From Deltaproteobacteria bacterium (GTDB lineage: Bacteria > Myxococcota_A > UBA9160 > UBA6930), in contig VGRF01000014.1 in the NCBI GenBank assembly GCA_016875395.1, forward strand, positions 47,655 through 111,654: a stretch of DNA of 64,000 bases. The letters run 5' to 3'. This document shows positions 20,078 to 30,468 of the stretch, piece after piece (the stretch's first letter is position 1; every line of letters starts with the position of its first letter). Made by a program: the position numbers and the translations under genes. The notes beneath the pieces were generated by a model. That model did no database searches. It was given only the letters and a program-made list of their open reading frames with translations, and was not told the DNA's origin.

Positions 20078-21082
20078 TCAGGCCTCTCCACCCAGCTGCC
20101 TCACCTTCACGCCCGCTTCCCGCAGGAGCCGCAGCGAGATGTCTCCCAGCGGGTACTCCGCGCTGAACACGACCTCGGCGATGCCGGCGTTGATGATCAT
20201 CTTGGTGCACATCAGGCACGGGCAGAACGTCGAGTAGATCGTCGAGCCGCGCACCGAGACGCCGTGGTAGGCGCTCTGCGTGATCGCGTTCTCCTCCGCG
20301 TGCGAGCACAGGCACTCCCCGAGATCGGCGCCGGCGCGGCCGAACGCGTTGCAGCGCGGGCAACCGCCTTCGTTGCAGTTGGTGACGCCGCGCGGCGTGC
20401 CGTTGTAGCCGGTCGCGATGATGCGGCGGTCGACCGTGATCACGGCCGCGACCTTGCGCTTCACGCAGTTGCTGCGCGTCGCGACCACGCGGCCGATGTT
20501 CATGAAGTACGTGTCCCAGTCGGGGCGCTCGAAGCTCGCGTTCGCGCGTAGAAGCCGGCCGAGCTGCTCGTGCAGCTCGGCGAGGCTCCCGTCGTTGCGC
20601 AGCGTGTCGTCCGCGAGCTCGCGCACCGCGAGCAGCTGCTGCGCGCTCGGGTCGGCGCTGCCGAGCTCGCGGCCCTCGAGGCGTTGCAGCTCCGCGAGCG
20701 TGGCGGGGTCTCCGGCGCGCGCGCGCGCGCGCATGCGCTCGAAGCGGCGCTCCTCCTCCGCCTCCACCCAGATCAGCCGGAAGCGCTGGCCCGAGGCGCG
20801 CAGCGCGGCGACCTCGGCAGGGTGGCGGATCGAGTCGATCACGTAGTTGCGATCGGCGTGGAGCTGCGAGACAAGCCGCAGCGCGAGCGCCCCCAAGCCT
20901 TCGCGCGCGCGCAGCTCGCGGCCGAGCTCGATCATGCGCTCGCGCGTCTCGGTCTGGCCGCGCGCCTTCAGCTCGGCGCGTATCACGTCGGAGAGCGAGT
21001 GCGCGTAGAACGAGCGCTCGGTGAGGTACGCCACCACCTCGCCCTTGCCGGACGCATTCAGGCCCGAGACCCCGAGAATCAT
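20078..21082 (-). CDS. two-domain dCMP deaminase (P-loop kinase-like domain plus deaminase)
   Basis: Deaminates dCMP to dUMP for thymidylate synthesis. From the ATG at 21082 the protein has 334 residues: an N-terminal P-loop domain (GVSGLNASGKGE at 4-15) like dNMP or dephospho-CoA kinases, then a zinc deaminase domain from about 186 with HAEEN (His261, Glu263) and PCLMC (Cys289, Cys292). Segments RPDWDTYFM, ATRSNCVKRKV, ATGYNGTP and NCNEGGCPRCN closely resemble budding-yeast Dcd1, which has the same two-part layout. A longer start at 21133 adds 17 non-conserved residues. Phage-defence deaminases (AvcD) also pair a P-loop with a deaminase domain but are longer. Confidence 0.88.
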   Translation of the reverse strand: MILGVSGLNASGKGEVVAYLTERSFYAHSLSDVIRAELKARGQTETRERMIELGRELRAREGLGALALRLVSQLHADRNYVIDSIRHPAEVAALRASGQRFRLIWVEAEEERRFERMRARARAGDPATLAELQRLEGRELGSADPSAQQLLAVRELADDTLRNDGSLAELHEQLGRLLRANASFERPDWDTYFMNIGRVVATRSNCVKRKVAAVITVDRRIIATGYNGTPRGVTNCNEGGCPRCNAFGRAGADLGECLCSHAEENAITQSAYHGVSVRGSTIYSTFCPCLMCTKMIINAGIAEVVFSAEYPLGDISLRLLREAGVKVRQLGGEA

Positions 21083-21192
21083 GCGCGCCCCCCAACTCGC
21101 GGCGATTGGAACGCGCGCCCGCAGCCGCGTCAACGACCGCGAGTTGCGTTTCGCGTAACCCGAACCGCCGCGCTGCGTTCTAGACTTGCGCC

Positions 21193-23340
21193 ATGGGAAC
21201 GCGCGCAGTCGCCCTGCAATTCTTCCTGCTCAGCGCGTTCGCGCACGCGGAGGAAGCTCCGCCCGCGCCCACTCCGGCCGCGACGGAAGCTCCCGCGCCG
21301 GCCCCTGCACCACCGCCGGCGCCGCCCGCGCCGATCGGCATCGCCGACTTCGCCGGTCACCCGCGAGCGACGCTGCCCGCGCTGTCTCCCGACGGAAAGC
21401 AGATGGCGATCGTCTACCGCGACGACGACACCCGGGCGGTCGCGGTGCGCGCGGTGTCCGGGGACGACGCTTCGACGCGCGTGATCGGCGCCCTGCGCTT
21501 CCGGCCGGTGTGGCTGCGCTGGACCAAGGGCGACCGCGTGCTGGTCTCGATCGAGCGCTTCCAGCCGCGCACGTTGCTGAAGGTCCCCGAGCGCGATCCC
21601 GAGCCGCCGACCCCGATCTTCAACCGCCGCGGCCAGATCGTCGGGTATCACATCCCGCCGCAGCCGCCGCCGAAGGAGATTCCCGCCGGCCGCGTCACGC
21701 ACGTGTACAGCTTCGACAGCACGCGCGAGCGACGCCGGCACCTCGGGCGCGATTGGGATCTTCCCGCGCGCATTCAGGACGATGTCATTCACTGGCTCGA
21801 CGCCGATCCCAGGCGCGTGCTGGTCTCGATCGATGAGTCCGAGCGGTTCGTCTCGCGGCGCATCGAGGCGCCCACGGTGCAGTCGATGACCGTCAACACG
21901 GGACGCCTCCGCACCCTCGTGCCCCCCAACCGAAAGGTGCAGCGCTGGTTCGCGAACCACGCCGGCGAAGTGCAGCTCGGCGAGAGCGACACGGACAAGG
22001 GCGGCACCGTGTTGTTCCGCCGCGAAGGGCGCCGGGTCAAGGAGATCTCCACGTTCATCCCGCCGCTCGAAGCGACCGCACGCTTCGCGGCGTACTCCTA
22101 TGACCCCGACCTGATCTACGCGTGGGCGCCGATCGAAGGCCGCCAAGCCCTCGTGCTGCTGCGCCTCTCGGACTCGATCGCGGAGGAGGTGTTCGCGCAT
22201 CCGAAGTTCGACGTGACGGGGCCGCTCGTGTTCGACGAGGCGCAGCAGAAGCTCGTGGCGGTGGGCTACGTGGACGACACGCCGCAGCTCCACGCGCTCG
22301 GCGAGAAGCTCGCCTCCGAGCTGGAGAAGATGAAGCGCGCGCTGCCGGGGCTCACGCTCGAGTACGTGTCCGAGAGCGCGGACCGCAGCCTCGCGCTCGT
22401 GCGCGCGTCGAGCGACGTGCGGCCGCCGGCCTACTACCTGTTCGATCGCGCGAAAAAGGAGATGCGCCTCGAGCTGTCCGAGCGGGGGCGGCTCGAGGAA
22501 GAGAAGTTCGCGCCGATGGAGCCCACCCGATACTTCGCGCGGGACGGGCACGAGATCCCGGCTTATCTCACGCGCCCGCTCGACGCGAGCAAGCCCGCGC
22601 CCGCGATCGTGATCGTGCACGACGGTCCCGATCAGCGCGTTCACCAGCGCTTCGATCCGCTCGTGCAGTGGCTCGCGCGCAGCGGCTTCGCCGTGCTCGA
22701 GCCCAACTACCGCGGCTCCTCCGGCTACGGCGTCGACCACCGCTCCGCCGGCCTCGGCGAGTGGGGCGCCGCGATGCAGGACGATCTCGAGGACGGCGCG
22801 AAGTGGCTCGTCGCGGAAGGCATCGCGGATGCCGCGCGCATCGGCATCTACGGCCGCGGCTATGGCGGCTACGCCGCGCTGATGGGGATTTCGCGCGGCA
22901 ACGCCACGTTCCGCGCTGCCGCGAGCCACGGCGGTCCGACCGATCTCGTGGAGCTGCTCGAAGAGGACGATCGCGAGCGCGTCGAGCCCGACTGGTCGCG
23001 CTGCATCATGGGCGCGCGGCGCATCAAAGAGGAGCAGCTGCGCGCGCTCTCGCCGATCACGTACGCCGCGTCCGTCACGGCGCCAGTCCTGCTGCTCCAC
23101 TCGGAGCACGACGAGCGCGTCACCCTCGACCACTCGGAGCGCTACGCCGAGGTCGCACGCAAGGCGGGGCGCAGCGTCGAGCTCGTCGAGTTCGAGGGCG
23201 AAGTGCACGAGCTCGCGAACGAGAAGAACCGCGTGCGGTGGTTCGAGAAGCTGACCGCGTTCTTCCAGACTGCGCTCGCGCCCGCGGCGCCAACGCCTGC
23301 AGCGGCGCCCGCCGCGGTCGCACAGGAGACCCAGCCGTGA
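21193..23340 (+). CDS. S9-family prolyl oligopeptidase homologue lacking the catalytic serine
   Basis: 715 residues: signal peptide ending near AHAEE, an Ala-Pro-rich linker, a beta-propeller-like region (about 50-440) and an alpha/beta-hydrolase domain from about 450. The nucleophile elbow, normally GxSxGG, reads GRGYGG with Gly556 in place of serine (codon GGC where AGC would give Ser). Asp640 and His672 of the triad are kept with normal spacing. It is therefore probably inactive as a peptidase, or uses another chemistry. A proline-alanine tail ends the protein, and its stop overlaps the next gene's GTG start. Confidence 0.88.
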   Translation: MGTRAVALQFFLLSAFAHAEEAPPAPTPAATEAPAPAPAPPPAPPAPIGIADFAGHPRATLPALSPDGKQMAIVYRDDDTRAVAVRAVSGDDASTRVIGALRFRPVWLRWTKGDRVLVSIERFQPRTLLKVPERDPEPPTPIFNRRGQIVGYHIPPQPPPKEIPAGRVTHVYSFDSTRERRRHLGRDWDLPARIQDDVIHWLDADPRRVLVSIDESERFVSRRIEAPTVQSMTVNTGRLRTLVPPNRKVQRWFANHAGEVQLGESDTDKGGTVLFRREGRRVKEISTFIPPLEATARFAAYSYDPDLIYAWAPIEGRQALVLLRLSDSIAEEVFAHPKFDVTGPLVFDEAQQKLVAVGYVDDTPQLHALGEKLASELEKMKRALPGLTLEYVSESADRSLALVRASSDVRPPAYYLFDRAKKEMRLELSERGRLEEEKFAPMEPTRYFARDGHEIPAYLTRPLDASKPAPAIVIVHDGPDQRVHQRFDPLVQWLARSGFAVLEPNYRGSSGYGVDHRSAGLGEWGAAMQDDLEDGAKWLVAEGIADAARIGIYGRGYGGYAALMGISRGNATFRAAASHGGPTDLVELLEEDDRERVEPDWSRCIMGARRIKEEQLRALSPITYAASVTAPVLLLHSEHDERVTLDHSERYAEVARKAGRSVELVEFEGEVHELANEKNRVRWFEKLTAFFQTALAPAAPTPAAAPAAVAQETQP

Positions 23341-24140
23341 CCGACCCCGTTCTGCTCGCCGTCGAAGATGGCGTCGCGACGATCACGCTGAATCGCCCCG
23401 AAGCGATGAACGCGTGGAACCCGGCGATGGCCGCTGGGCTCGATGCCGCGCTGCGCGCATGCGACGCGAACGACGACGTGCGCGCCGTCGTGATCACCGG
23501 CGCCGGGCGCGCGTTCTGCGCGGGCGCCGATCTCTCGGGCGGCGGCGACACGTTCAAGCCGCGCGAGGGCGGCGTGATCTCGGGCGCGCCGGCACGCACC
23601 GCGATCTGGCCGTTCCAAGTGCGCAAGCCCGTCGTGTGCGCGATCAACGGGCACGCGATCGGCGTCGGCATCACGCTGCCCCTCACGTGCGACATCCGCT
23701 ACGTGGCGGAGGACGCGAAGCTGCAGTTCGCCTTCGTGCGCCGCGGCGTGCTGCCCGAGCTGGCCTCGCACACGCTGCTGCCGCGCGTGATCGGCTTCTC
23801 GCGCGCGGCCGACTTGTTGTTGACCGGCCGCCAGTTCTCGGGCCGCGAGGCCGCCGAGCTCGGCCTCGCATCGCGCGCCCTGCCCGCCGGCGAGGTGCTC
23901 GCCGCCGCGCGCGAGAAGGCGCGCGAGTTTGCGCTCGCAGCGCCGCTCGCCGTCGCGCTCAGCAAGAAGCTGCTGTGGCAGGGCATGGCGCTCGACGCGC
24001 CCGCGATGATGCGCGCGGAAGGTCCGCCCTTCGCACAGCTCGGCGGTCACGCGGACACGCGCGAAGGCATCGCGCACTTCCTGGAGCGGCGCGCGCCGAA
24101 GTGGAGCGGGTTAGTGAGTAAGGAGTTGCCCGAGGCGTAG
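23337..24140 (+). CDS. enoyl-CoA hydratase/isomerase family protein
   Basis: 267 residues from a GTG that overlaps the upstream stop (GTGA). Crotonase-fold features: ITLNRPEAMNAWN at the start, the oxyanion-hole segments GRAFCAGADLS and INGHAIGVGITLPL, and RGVLPELASHTLLPR. A glutamate at the position used by hydratases is present in LPELAS, so hydratase or isomerase activity in fatty-acid breakdown is likely. Co-transcription with the S9-like gene has no obvious metabolic logic. Confidence 0.88.
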   Translation: MTDPVLLAVEDGVATITLNRPEAMNAWNPAMAAGLDAALRACDANDDVRAVVITGAGRAFCAGADLSGGGDTFKPREGGVISGAPARTAIWPFQVRKPVVCAINGHAIGVGITLPLTCDIRYVAEDAKLQFAFVRRGVLPELASHTLLPRVIGFSRAADLLLTGRQFSGREAAELGLASRALPAGEVLAAAREKAREFALAAPLAVALSKKLLWQGMALDAPAMMRAEGPPFAQLGGHADTREGIAHFLERRAPKWSGLVSKELPEA

Positions 24141-24188
24141 TGGCTTCGCTGGGGCAACGAGCTCGCGCGGCTCTCCTTGTTTACTTCG

Positions 24189-24218
24189 CAAACCGCGTCG
24201 AAGACTCCGCGGTTTGCT
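24189..24218. repeat. inverted repeat in the gap after the enoyl-CoA hydratase gene
   Basis: Perfect 10-bp arms GCAAACCGCG and CGCGGTTTGC with a 10-base loop. The 237-bp gap 24141-24377 is locally lower in GC than its surroundings and contains no convincing gene. The structure may be a transcript-end hairpin but has no T-run. Confidence 0.4.
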
Positions 24219-24377
24219 GCGCGCTTCGCTTGCGGCCTCGGCCGACATGCTTGGCGGGTGGCTTCGACTGCGAGGATGTTCTGGCGCTTGGGCGGCGCGT
24301 CAGGCAGGGAGCGTCAGCGCGCGCAGAGTCGCCTTGCTTGGAGGTGTCGTGATTCGTCGCGCGGGTTGGAGTGAGCG

Positions 24378-25268
24378 ATGCGCGTGTTCGTGACCGGGGC
24401 GGCGGGGTTCGTTGGGAGGCGGCTGGTGGCGGCGCTCGGGGCGCGCGGCGATGAGGTCGTCGCGAGCGATCGCGAGCTCGATGTAACGGATGCGGCGCGC
24501 GTTCGCGATGCGGTCGGCGCGGCGCGGCCGGATGCGATCGTGCACCTCGCGGCGATCTCGCACGTGCCCGAGGCGGAGTCGGCGCCGGAGCGGGCGTTTC
24601 GCGTGAACGTGCTGGGAACGCGCTCCGTGCTGGAGGCGGTGCGGCGCGAGGCGCCGGGGGCGCGCGTGGTGCTCGTGACGAGTGCCGCCGTGTACGGGAG
24701 TGCGGGGGTCGATGCGGCGGGCTTCGATGAGCGTGCGCCGCTGCGGCCGCAGTCGGCGTACGCGCGCACGAAGGCGGCGGCGGATTTGTTAGGGGCGGCG
24801 CACGCGGAGCGCGGCCTCGCGGTGGTGCGCGCGCGGCCGTTCAACCACACGGGCGCGGGGCGGCCCGCGGCGTTCGTCGAGGCGCGCCTCGCACGTGATG
24901 TCGCGGAGATCGCGACGGCCCGGCGTGCGCCGCGCCTCGAGGTTCCGAACGCGGCATCGCGCCGCGACTTCCTGCACGTCGACGACGTGATCGCGGCGTA
25001 TCTCGCGCTGCTGGACTCTCGCCCGCCGGCGGGCGCTTACAACGTCGCGAGCGGAGAAGCGCTCACGATCGGGGCGCTCGCGCGAAGGCTCTGCGCGCTG
25101 GCCGGTGTCGCCCCCGCGATCGTCGAGACGCCGGACCCGATGCGCGCGCCCGATGCGACGATCGGCGATGCGCAGAAGCTCCGCGCGGCGACGGGCTGGC
25201 GCCCGCAGCGCTCGCTCGACGACACGCTGCGCGAGCTGCTCCGCGACTGGCGCGAGCGGATCGCCTAG
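24378..25268 (+). CDS. NAD(P)-dependent sugar epimerase/reductase (Rmd-like)
   Basis: Extended short-chain dehydrogenase of 296 residues. The Rossmann motif GAAGFVGRRL is at 7-16. LAAISHVPEAES and NVLGTRSVLEAV follow, then the catalytic Ser with YxxxK (SAYARTKAAAD), and RPFNHTGAG, which resembles GDP-4-dehydro-6-deoxy-D-mannose reductases (RPFNHxGPGQ). It probably makes a deoxy-sugar nucleotide for surface polysaccharide; no other sugar genes are adjacent. Its TAG stop shares the palindrome CTAG with the stop of the convergent prmA gene. Confidence 0.85.
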   Translation: MRVFVTGAAGFVGRRLVAALGARGDEVVASDRELDVTDAARVRDAVGAARPDAIVHLAAISHVPEAESAPERAFRVNVLGTRSVLEAVRREAPGARVVLVTSAAVYGSAGVDAAGFDERAPLRPQSAYARTKAAADLLGAAHAERGLAVVRARPFNHTGAGRPAAFVEARLARDVAEIATARRAPRLEVPNAASRRDFLHVDDVIAAYLALLDSRPPAGAYNVASGEALTIGALARRLCALAGVAPAIVETPDPMRAPDATIGDAQKLRAATGWRPQRSLDDTLRELLRDWRERIA

Positions 25269-26215
25269 GCCGAGCGCTCGGCCGTGAAGCCGAGCCACGC
25301 GTCGCCCGTCGCGTCCGTTTCGCTTCGCTCCGCGAGCACGCGAAACCCCACGGCGGCGAGCGCCGCGCGCATCACGTCGCGCTCGCTCGCGAGCAGGCCC
25401 GCGAGCACGAGCCACGCGCCCGGCTTCGCGAGGCGCGCGAAGTCGGCGAGCAGCGGCGCCAGCTCGCTGCGGATCAGATTCGCGACGATCCCGTCGTAGC
25501 GGTCCGCGAGCGCGGCGGTCGAGCCCGTGAGCCAGCGCGCGCGCTCCGCGAAGCCGTTCTCGCGCGCGGCGACTGCGGCGGCCTCGGTGGCGAGCGGGTC
25601 GAGATCGCAGCCGTCGGCGTGCGCTGCGCCGAGCGCGAGCGCTGCCAGGGCGAGCACGCCACTGCCGCAGCCCACGTCGAGCACACGCGCGCCGCGCACC
25701 CTCTCGCTCGGGAGCGCGTCGAGGCCCGCGAGTGCCAGGCGCGTCGTGGCGTGGCCGCCCGTACCGAAGGCTTGGCCGGGCTCGATCACGAGCTGAATGC
25801 CGGCGAAGTCCGCGGGCGCATCCGCGAACGGGGGCCGCACGAGCAGCCGCGGCGAGATCACGACCGCCGCGAGGCCGCGCTTCCACTCCTGGGACCACTC
25901 GACGACGCGCTCTGCCTGCGGCTCGCCAACGGCGAGGCCCGCGCGCGCGAGCCGCGCGAGCGCATGCTCGACTCCCGCGATGTGGGCGCGCGGGACGAAC
26001 AGCTCGAGCGCGCCCTCGTGCTCGATCGCACCAGCAGCACCCGCCTCGTACGCCTCGGCCGCTGCGCGCTCCAGCAATTCCGCGTCCGCGCTCGCGATGC
26101 GGATGCGCGCGCTTTCGCTCGCCGCCGTGCCGCCGTGCTCGCCGTCTTGCGCAGTCGTCATGGCGGAGTTGCCGGTGCGCTGCGCGCGCGCGTCGTCTCC
26201 AGTGCCCTCCGCCAT
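25265..26215 (-). CDS. prmA: ribosomal protein L11 methyltransferase
   Basis: SAM-dependent enzyme that methylates L11. The 316-residue protein has a leader of about 35 variable residues, a small N-terminal substrate-recognition domain, a linker with WKRG, then the Rossmann methyltransferase domain with GQAFGTGGHATTRL, DVGCGSGVLALAA and the NLIRSEL motif (N-L/I at the catalytic position). A second ATG at 26161 would trim 18 residues. Convergent with the epimerase gene with overlapping stop codons. Confidence 0.9.
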   Translation of the reverse strand: MAEGTGDDARAQRTGNSAMTTAQDGEHGGTAASESARIRIASADAELLERAAAEAYEAGAAGAIEHEGALELFVPRAHIAGVEHALARLARAGLAVGEPQAERVVEWSQEWKRGLAAVVISPRLLVRPPFADAPADFAGIQLVIEPGQAFGTGGHATTRLALAGLDALPSERVRGARVLDVGCGSGVLALAALALGAAHADGCDLDPLATEAAAVAARENGFAERARWLTGSTAALADRYDGIVANLIRSELAPLLADFARLAKPGAWLVLAGLLASERDVMRAALAAVGFRVLAERSETDATGDAWLGFTAERSA

Positions 26216-26344
26216 CTGCCGACACTAGCCGGGCACGCGTCTTCGCTCGGCTGGCTGGGTTGCGCTTCGCTCGCCGCGCCAGGCGAGCGAACCCGCGCGC
26301 CGGGTGGGTCCACCGGGATTCCCCGATCCACAGACGGAGGCGTC

Positions 26345-27318
<974 letters not shown>

Positions 27319-27322
<4 letters not shown>

Positions 27323-28380
27323 CCCGCTCCGACAAGACGCGATTGCCGCGAGCGGTCGCACGGCGCTCCCCCGCAAGCGCCCGGGTGCCGGCTTCGCCGA
27401 CGCGGGCCGAGCGCCGCGCGGCGAAGGCGCGCGGCCTTCGCAGGGGCCTGCCGCGCACGCTGCGGCCGACGCGCGCGGGCTGGGTGTTCTTCGCGTTCAC
27501 GTTCGGAGTGGGACTCGCCGCGCTGAACACGGGCAACAACCTGCTCTACATGATCCACACGCTGCTGCTCTCGTTCCTCGTGCTCTCGGGCGTCTTCTCC
27601 GAGTCCGCGCTGCGCGGAATTCGCGTGCGCCGAATTCTCCCGGCGGAGCTCGTGGCGGAGCGGCCCGGTCAAGTCGCGCTCGAGATCACGAACGGCCAAA
27701 CCCGCATTCTCTCGTTCGCGATCGTCGTCGAGGACTGCGTGCGCATCGCCGGCGACGAACGCGTCGTCACGGGCCGCGCCTTCGCGCTGCGCGTCGGCCC
27801 CGGTGAGCGCGAGCAGCGCAGCTACACGTTCCTGCCTGCGACGCGCGGCCTGCTCGAGTTCACGGGCGTGCGCGTCGCGACGCGTTTCCCGTTCGGGCTG
27901 TTCTCGAAGGCGATGTGGCTCGACCTCACGGGCGAGATCGTCGTGTTTCCCGCGCTCGATCCGGTCGACGTGCGCGGCGTGCGCGGCGGACAGCCGCGCG
28001 AGGCGGAGCGCGCGGGCGCGCGCGGTGGCGCCTCGGCCGAAGCGTCGGGGCTGCGCGAGTACGCCCGCGGCGATTCGCTGCGGCGCGTGCACTGGCGCGC
28101 CTCGCTGAGGCGCGACGAGCTGCTCGTGCGCGAGCCGGAGCAGGAGCAGCAGCACGAGGTCACGCTGCGCCTCGCGACACGCGGCGCGAAGCCCGGTGAC
28201 GCTTTCGAGCGCGAGGTTCGGCGCGTCGCCTCCGAGGTCGCAGTGCATCTCGCGGACGGCCGGCGCGTCTCGCTGCGAACGGACGACACCGCGTTCCTCG
28301 CGGGAAGCGGCGCCCGTCAGCGTGCGCTGCTGCTCGGCTATCTCGCGACCGCCGCGCCGGAAGCGGAGCCCGCGCCGTGA
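27319..28380 (+). CDS. DUF58 domain protein
   Basis: 353 residues. A basic N-terminus rich in Arg and Ala is followed by two hydrophobic helices ([16 protein letters not shown] and [12 protein letters not shown]), a beta-rich domain and the DUF58 signature [22 protein letters not shown]58 proteins are partners of MoxR ATPases and of transglutaminase-like proteins; their molecular role is not established. GTG start overlapping the MoxR gene, GTGA overlap with the next gene. Confidence 0.88.
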
Positions 28381-30461
28381 GCCGCCGCGAGTTCCGCGTT
28401 CCCGTCGCGCTGCCGCGTCCGCCCGCGGCGACCGCGATGGTCGCGCTCGCCACGGCCACGCTGGCAATCTCCGGCCAGATCGCGTCGTGGGCCCTCGGCG
28501 GCTCCGCGCTCGTGCTCGCCTACATCGCCCTGCGCGGCGATCCGCCTGCGCGCTGGCGGCTGAACCCGTGGCTTCTCAATGCGGGGCTGATCGCGTGCGT
28601 CAGCGCCGGCGTCGCGCTCTGGGGGACCGGCGCGCTCCCGATCGTCGCGCTCGCGCACTTCGCGGTGCTCGCTCAAGCGCTGCAGCTGCTCGACGCGCGC
28701 CCGCGCCCGAGCGAGTTCCTGCTCGTCGCACTCGCGGTGTTTCAGGTGACGATCGGCGCGAACCTCACCGACAGCGCGTGGTACCCGCTGCTGCTCGTGG
28801 CGTTCACCGTGTGCTGCGTGTGGACGCTCGTGGTGCACACGCTGCGCGCGGAGGCGATCGAGTCCGGCGAGCTCGCAGCGGCGCAGCGCATCTTCACCGT
28901 CGGTCTCTGGCGTACGACCCTGATCGCAAGCCTCGGCTCGGTCGCGTTCTCCGCGCTCCTGTTCCCGCTTCTCCCGCGCATTCGCTCCGGCGCGATCTTC
29001 CACAGCGCGTTCGGTGGCGGTGAGGCGTCCGCGGGCTTCTCCGATCGCATCGAGCTCGGCCACGCCGGAAAGATCGACGAGGACCGCAGCGTCGCGCTGC
29101 GCGTCGAGACGCTCGAGGGCGCGCGGCTCGCTCCCGAGGAGCGCTATTGGCGCGGGCTCGCGTTCGACACGTTCGACGGGCGGGGCTGGAGCGTGGCCGA
29201 TCCCGTGCCGAAGCCAGTGCTCGGCGACGCCGACTTCGGCATCGATCTCGGAGGCCCGCGGCGCGGCGCGCGCGTCGTGCAGCGCATCGCGCGCGAGCAG
29301 GTCACGCCGGGCGTTCTGTTCACCGCGGGCCGACCCACGCTGCTGCGCGGCGCGACCGGCCGGCTCACGCGCGACTCCAACGGCTCGCTGATCGCGCCGG
29401 CCACGACCGCAAGACGCGTGATCTACGAAGTCGTGACGCGGCCGGAGGCGCCCGATCTCGCGGGGGATCGCGCCGCCGCGCCTGCCGACGCCGCGGCGAA
29501 GTACGTGCAGCTGCCCGCGCTCGATCCGCGCATCGGCGCGCTCGCCCGCGAAATCACCGCCGGCGCGCAGAGCGACGCCGAGCGCGTGGCGCTGCTCGCG
29601 CGCTGGCTCCAGCAGCGCGGCGTCTACACGACCTCGCCCCCGCCGATCCGCGAGGGCGTGAGCCCCGTCGAGCAGTTCCTGCTCGAGCGCACCGAGGGCC
29701 ACTGCGAGTACTTCGCCAGCGCGCACGCCGTGTTGTTACGGAGCCTCGGCATTCCCGCGCGCATCGTGAACGGATACGCCGGCGGCCACGAGAATGCGCT
29801 CGGCGGGTTCGTCGAGGTGACCAACTCCGACGCGCACGCCTGGGTCGAGGTGTACTTCGAGCGCGCGGGCTGGGTGCCCGCGGATCCGACGCCCGCGGCA
29901 CAGCGTCTCGCGAGCGCAGACGACGCCCGCCCCGGCTCGCTCGCCGATCTCGCCTCCGCGCTCGAGCTCTGGTGGTTCCGCAACGTCGTCGACTTCGACC
30001 GCGGGCATCAAGCGCGCGCGCTGCGCGCGCTGTGGATGCGCTGGAACGAGTGGCGCAGCGAGCACCGCAGCGATCCACGCGGCGCCGAGACGGTGCCGGC
30101 GGAGGGCTCGCGCGAGCCGAGCGGGCTCCCGTGGAAGTGGATCGCGGCCGGCGCGCTCGCGGCAGCGGCGATCTGGAAGCTGCGCGCGCGCTGGCCGGCG
30201 CAGCGCGCCGCGTCCCTGCCGCGCGACTACGCGCGCGCGCTCCGGTTGTTACGCCGCCGCGGCCTCACGCGCGGCGACGCGACGAGTGCGCGAGCCTTCG
30301 CCGGCGAAGTCGCGGCGCGCATCCCGCGCGAAGGCGCCGACGCGTTCGCGGCGATCACCGAGGCGTACCTCGCGGAGCGCTTCGGCGGCGCGCGCGCCGC
30401 GAGCACGGACCAGGCGCTGACGCGGCTGCGCGAGAGCCTGCTCGCGAAGCGGAGCGCTTAG
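28377..30461 (+). CDS. TgpA-like membrane transglutaminase (DUF3488-transglutaminase core)
   Basis: 694 residues. Roughly six membrane helices lie in the first 200 residues. A periplasmic transglutaminase core follows with the catalytic cysteine in [11 protein letters not shown], a histidine in [11 protein letters not shown] and aspartate in GWVPADPTP, then one more membrane helix ([13 protein letters not shown]) and a cytoplasmic C-terminal tail like DUF4129. Pseudomonas TgpA has this layout. It completes the MoxR-DUF58-transglutaminase operon; substrate unknown. Confidence 0.9.
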   Translation: MSRREFRVPVALPRPPAATAMVALATATLAISGQIASWALGGSALVLAYIALRGDPPARWRLNPWLLNAGLIACVSAGVALWGTGALPIVALAHFAVLAQALQLLDARPRPSEFLLVALAVFQVTIGANLTDSAWYPLLLVAFTVCCVWTLVVHTLRAEAIESGELAAAQRIFTVGLWRTTLIASLGSVAFSALLFPLLPRIRSGAIFHSAFGGGEASAGFSDRIELGHAGKIDEDRSVALRVETLEGARLAPEERYWRGLAFDTFDGRGWSVADPVPKPVLGDADFGIDLGGPRRGARVVQRIAREQVTPGVLFTAGRPTLLRGATGRLTRDSNGSLIAPATTARRVIYEVVTRPEAPDLAGDRAAAPADAAAKYVQLPALDPRIGALAREITAGAQSDAERVALLARWLQQRGVYTTSPPPIREGVSPVEQFLLERTEGHCEYFASAHAVLLRSLGIPARIVNGYAGGHENALGGFVEVTNSDAHAWVEVYFERAGWVPADPTPAAQRLASADDARPGSLADLASALELWWFRNVVDFDRGHQARALRALWMRWNEWRSEHRSDPRGAETVPAEGSREPSGLPWKWIAAGALAAAAIWKLRARWPAQRAASLPRDYARALRLLRRRGLTRGDATSARAFAGEVAARIPREGADAFAAITEAYLAERFGGARAASTDQALTRLRESLLAKRSA

Positions 30462-30468
30462 GCCGCCG

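Noticed and set aside
21130..23208. 692-codon open frame antisense to the S9 peptidase homologue
   Set aside because: Shadow of a GC-rich gene; no motifs and the plus-strand product has clear domain features.
25619..26344. Upstream extension of the MoxR frame
   Set aside because: Antisense to prmA and without similarity; TTG 26345 has a ribosome site and begins the conserved domain.
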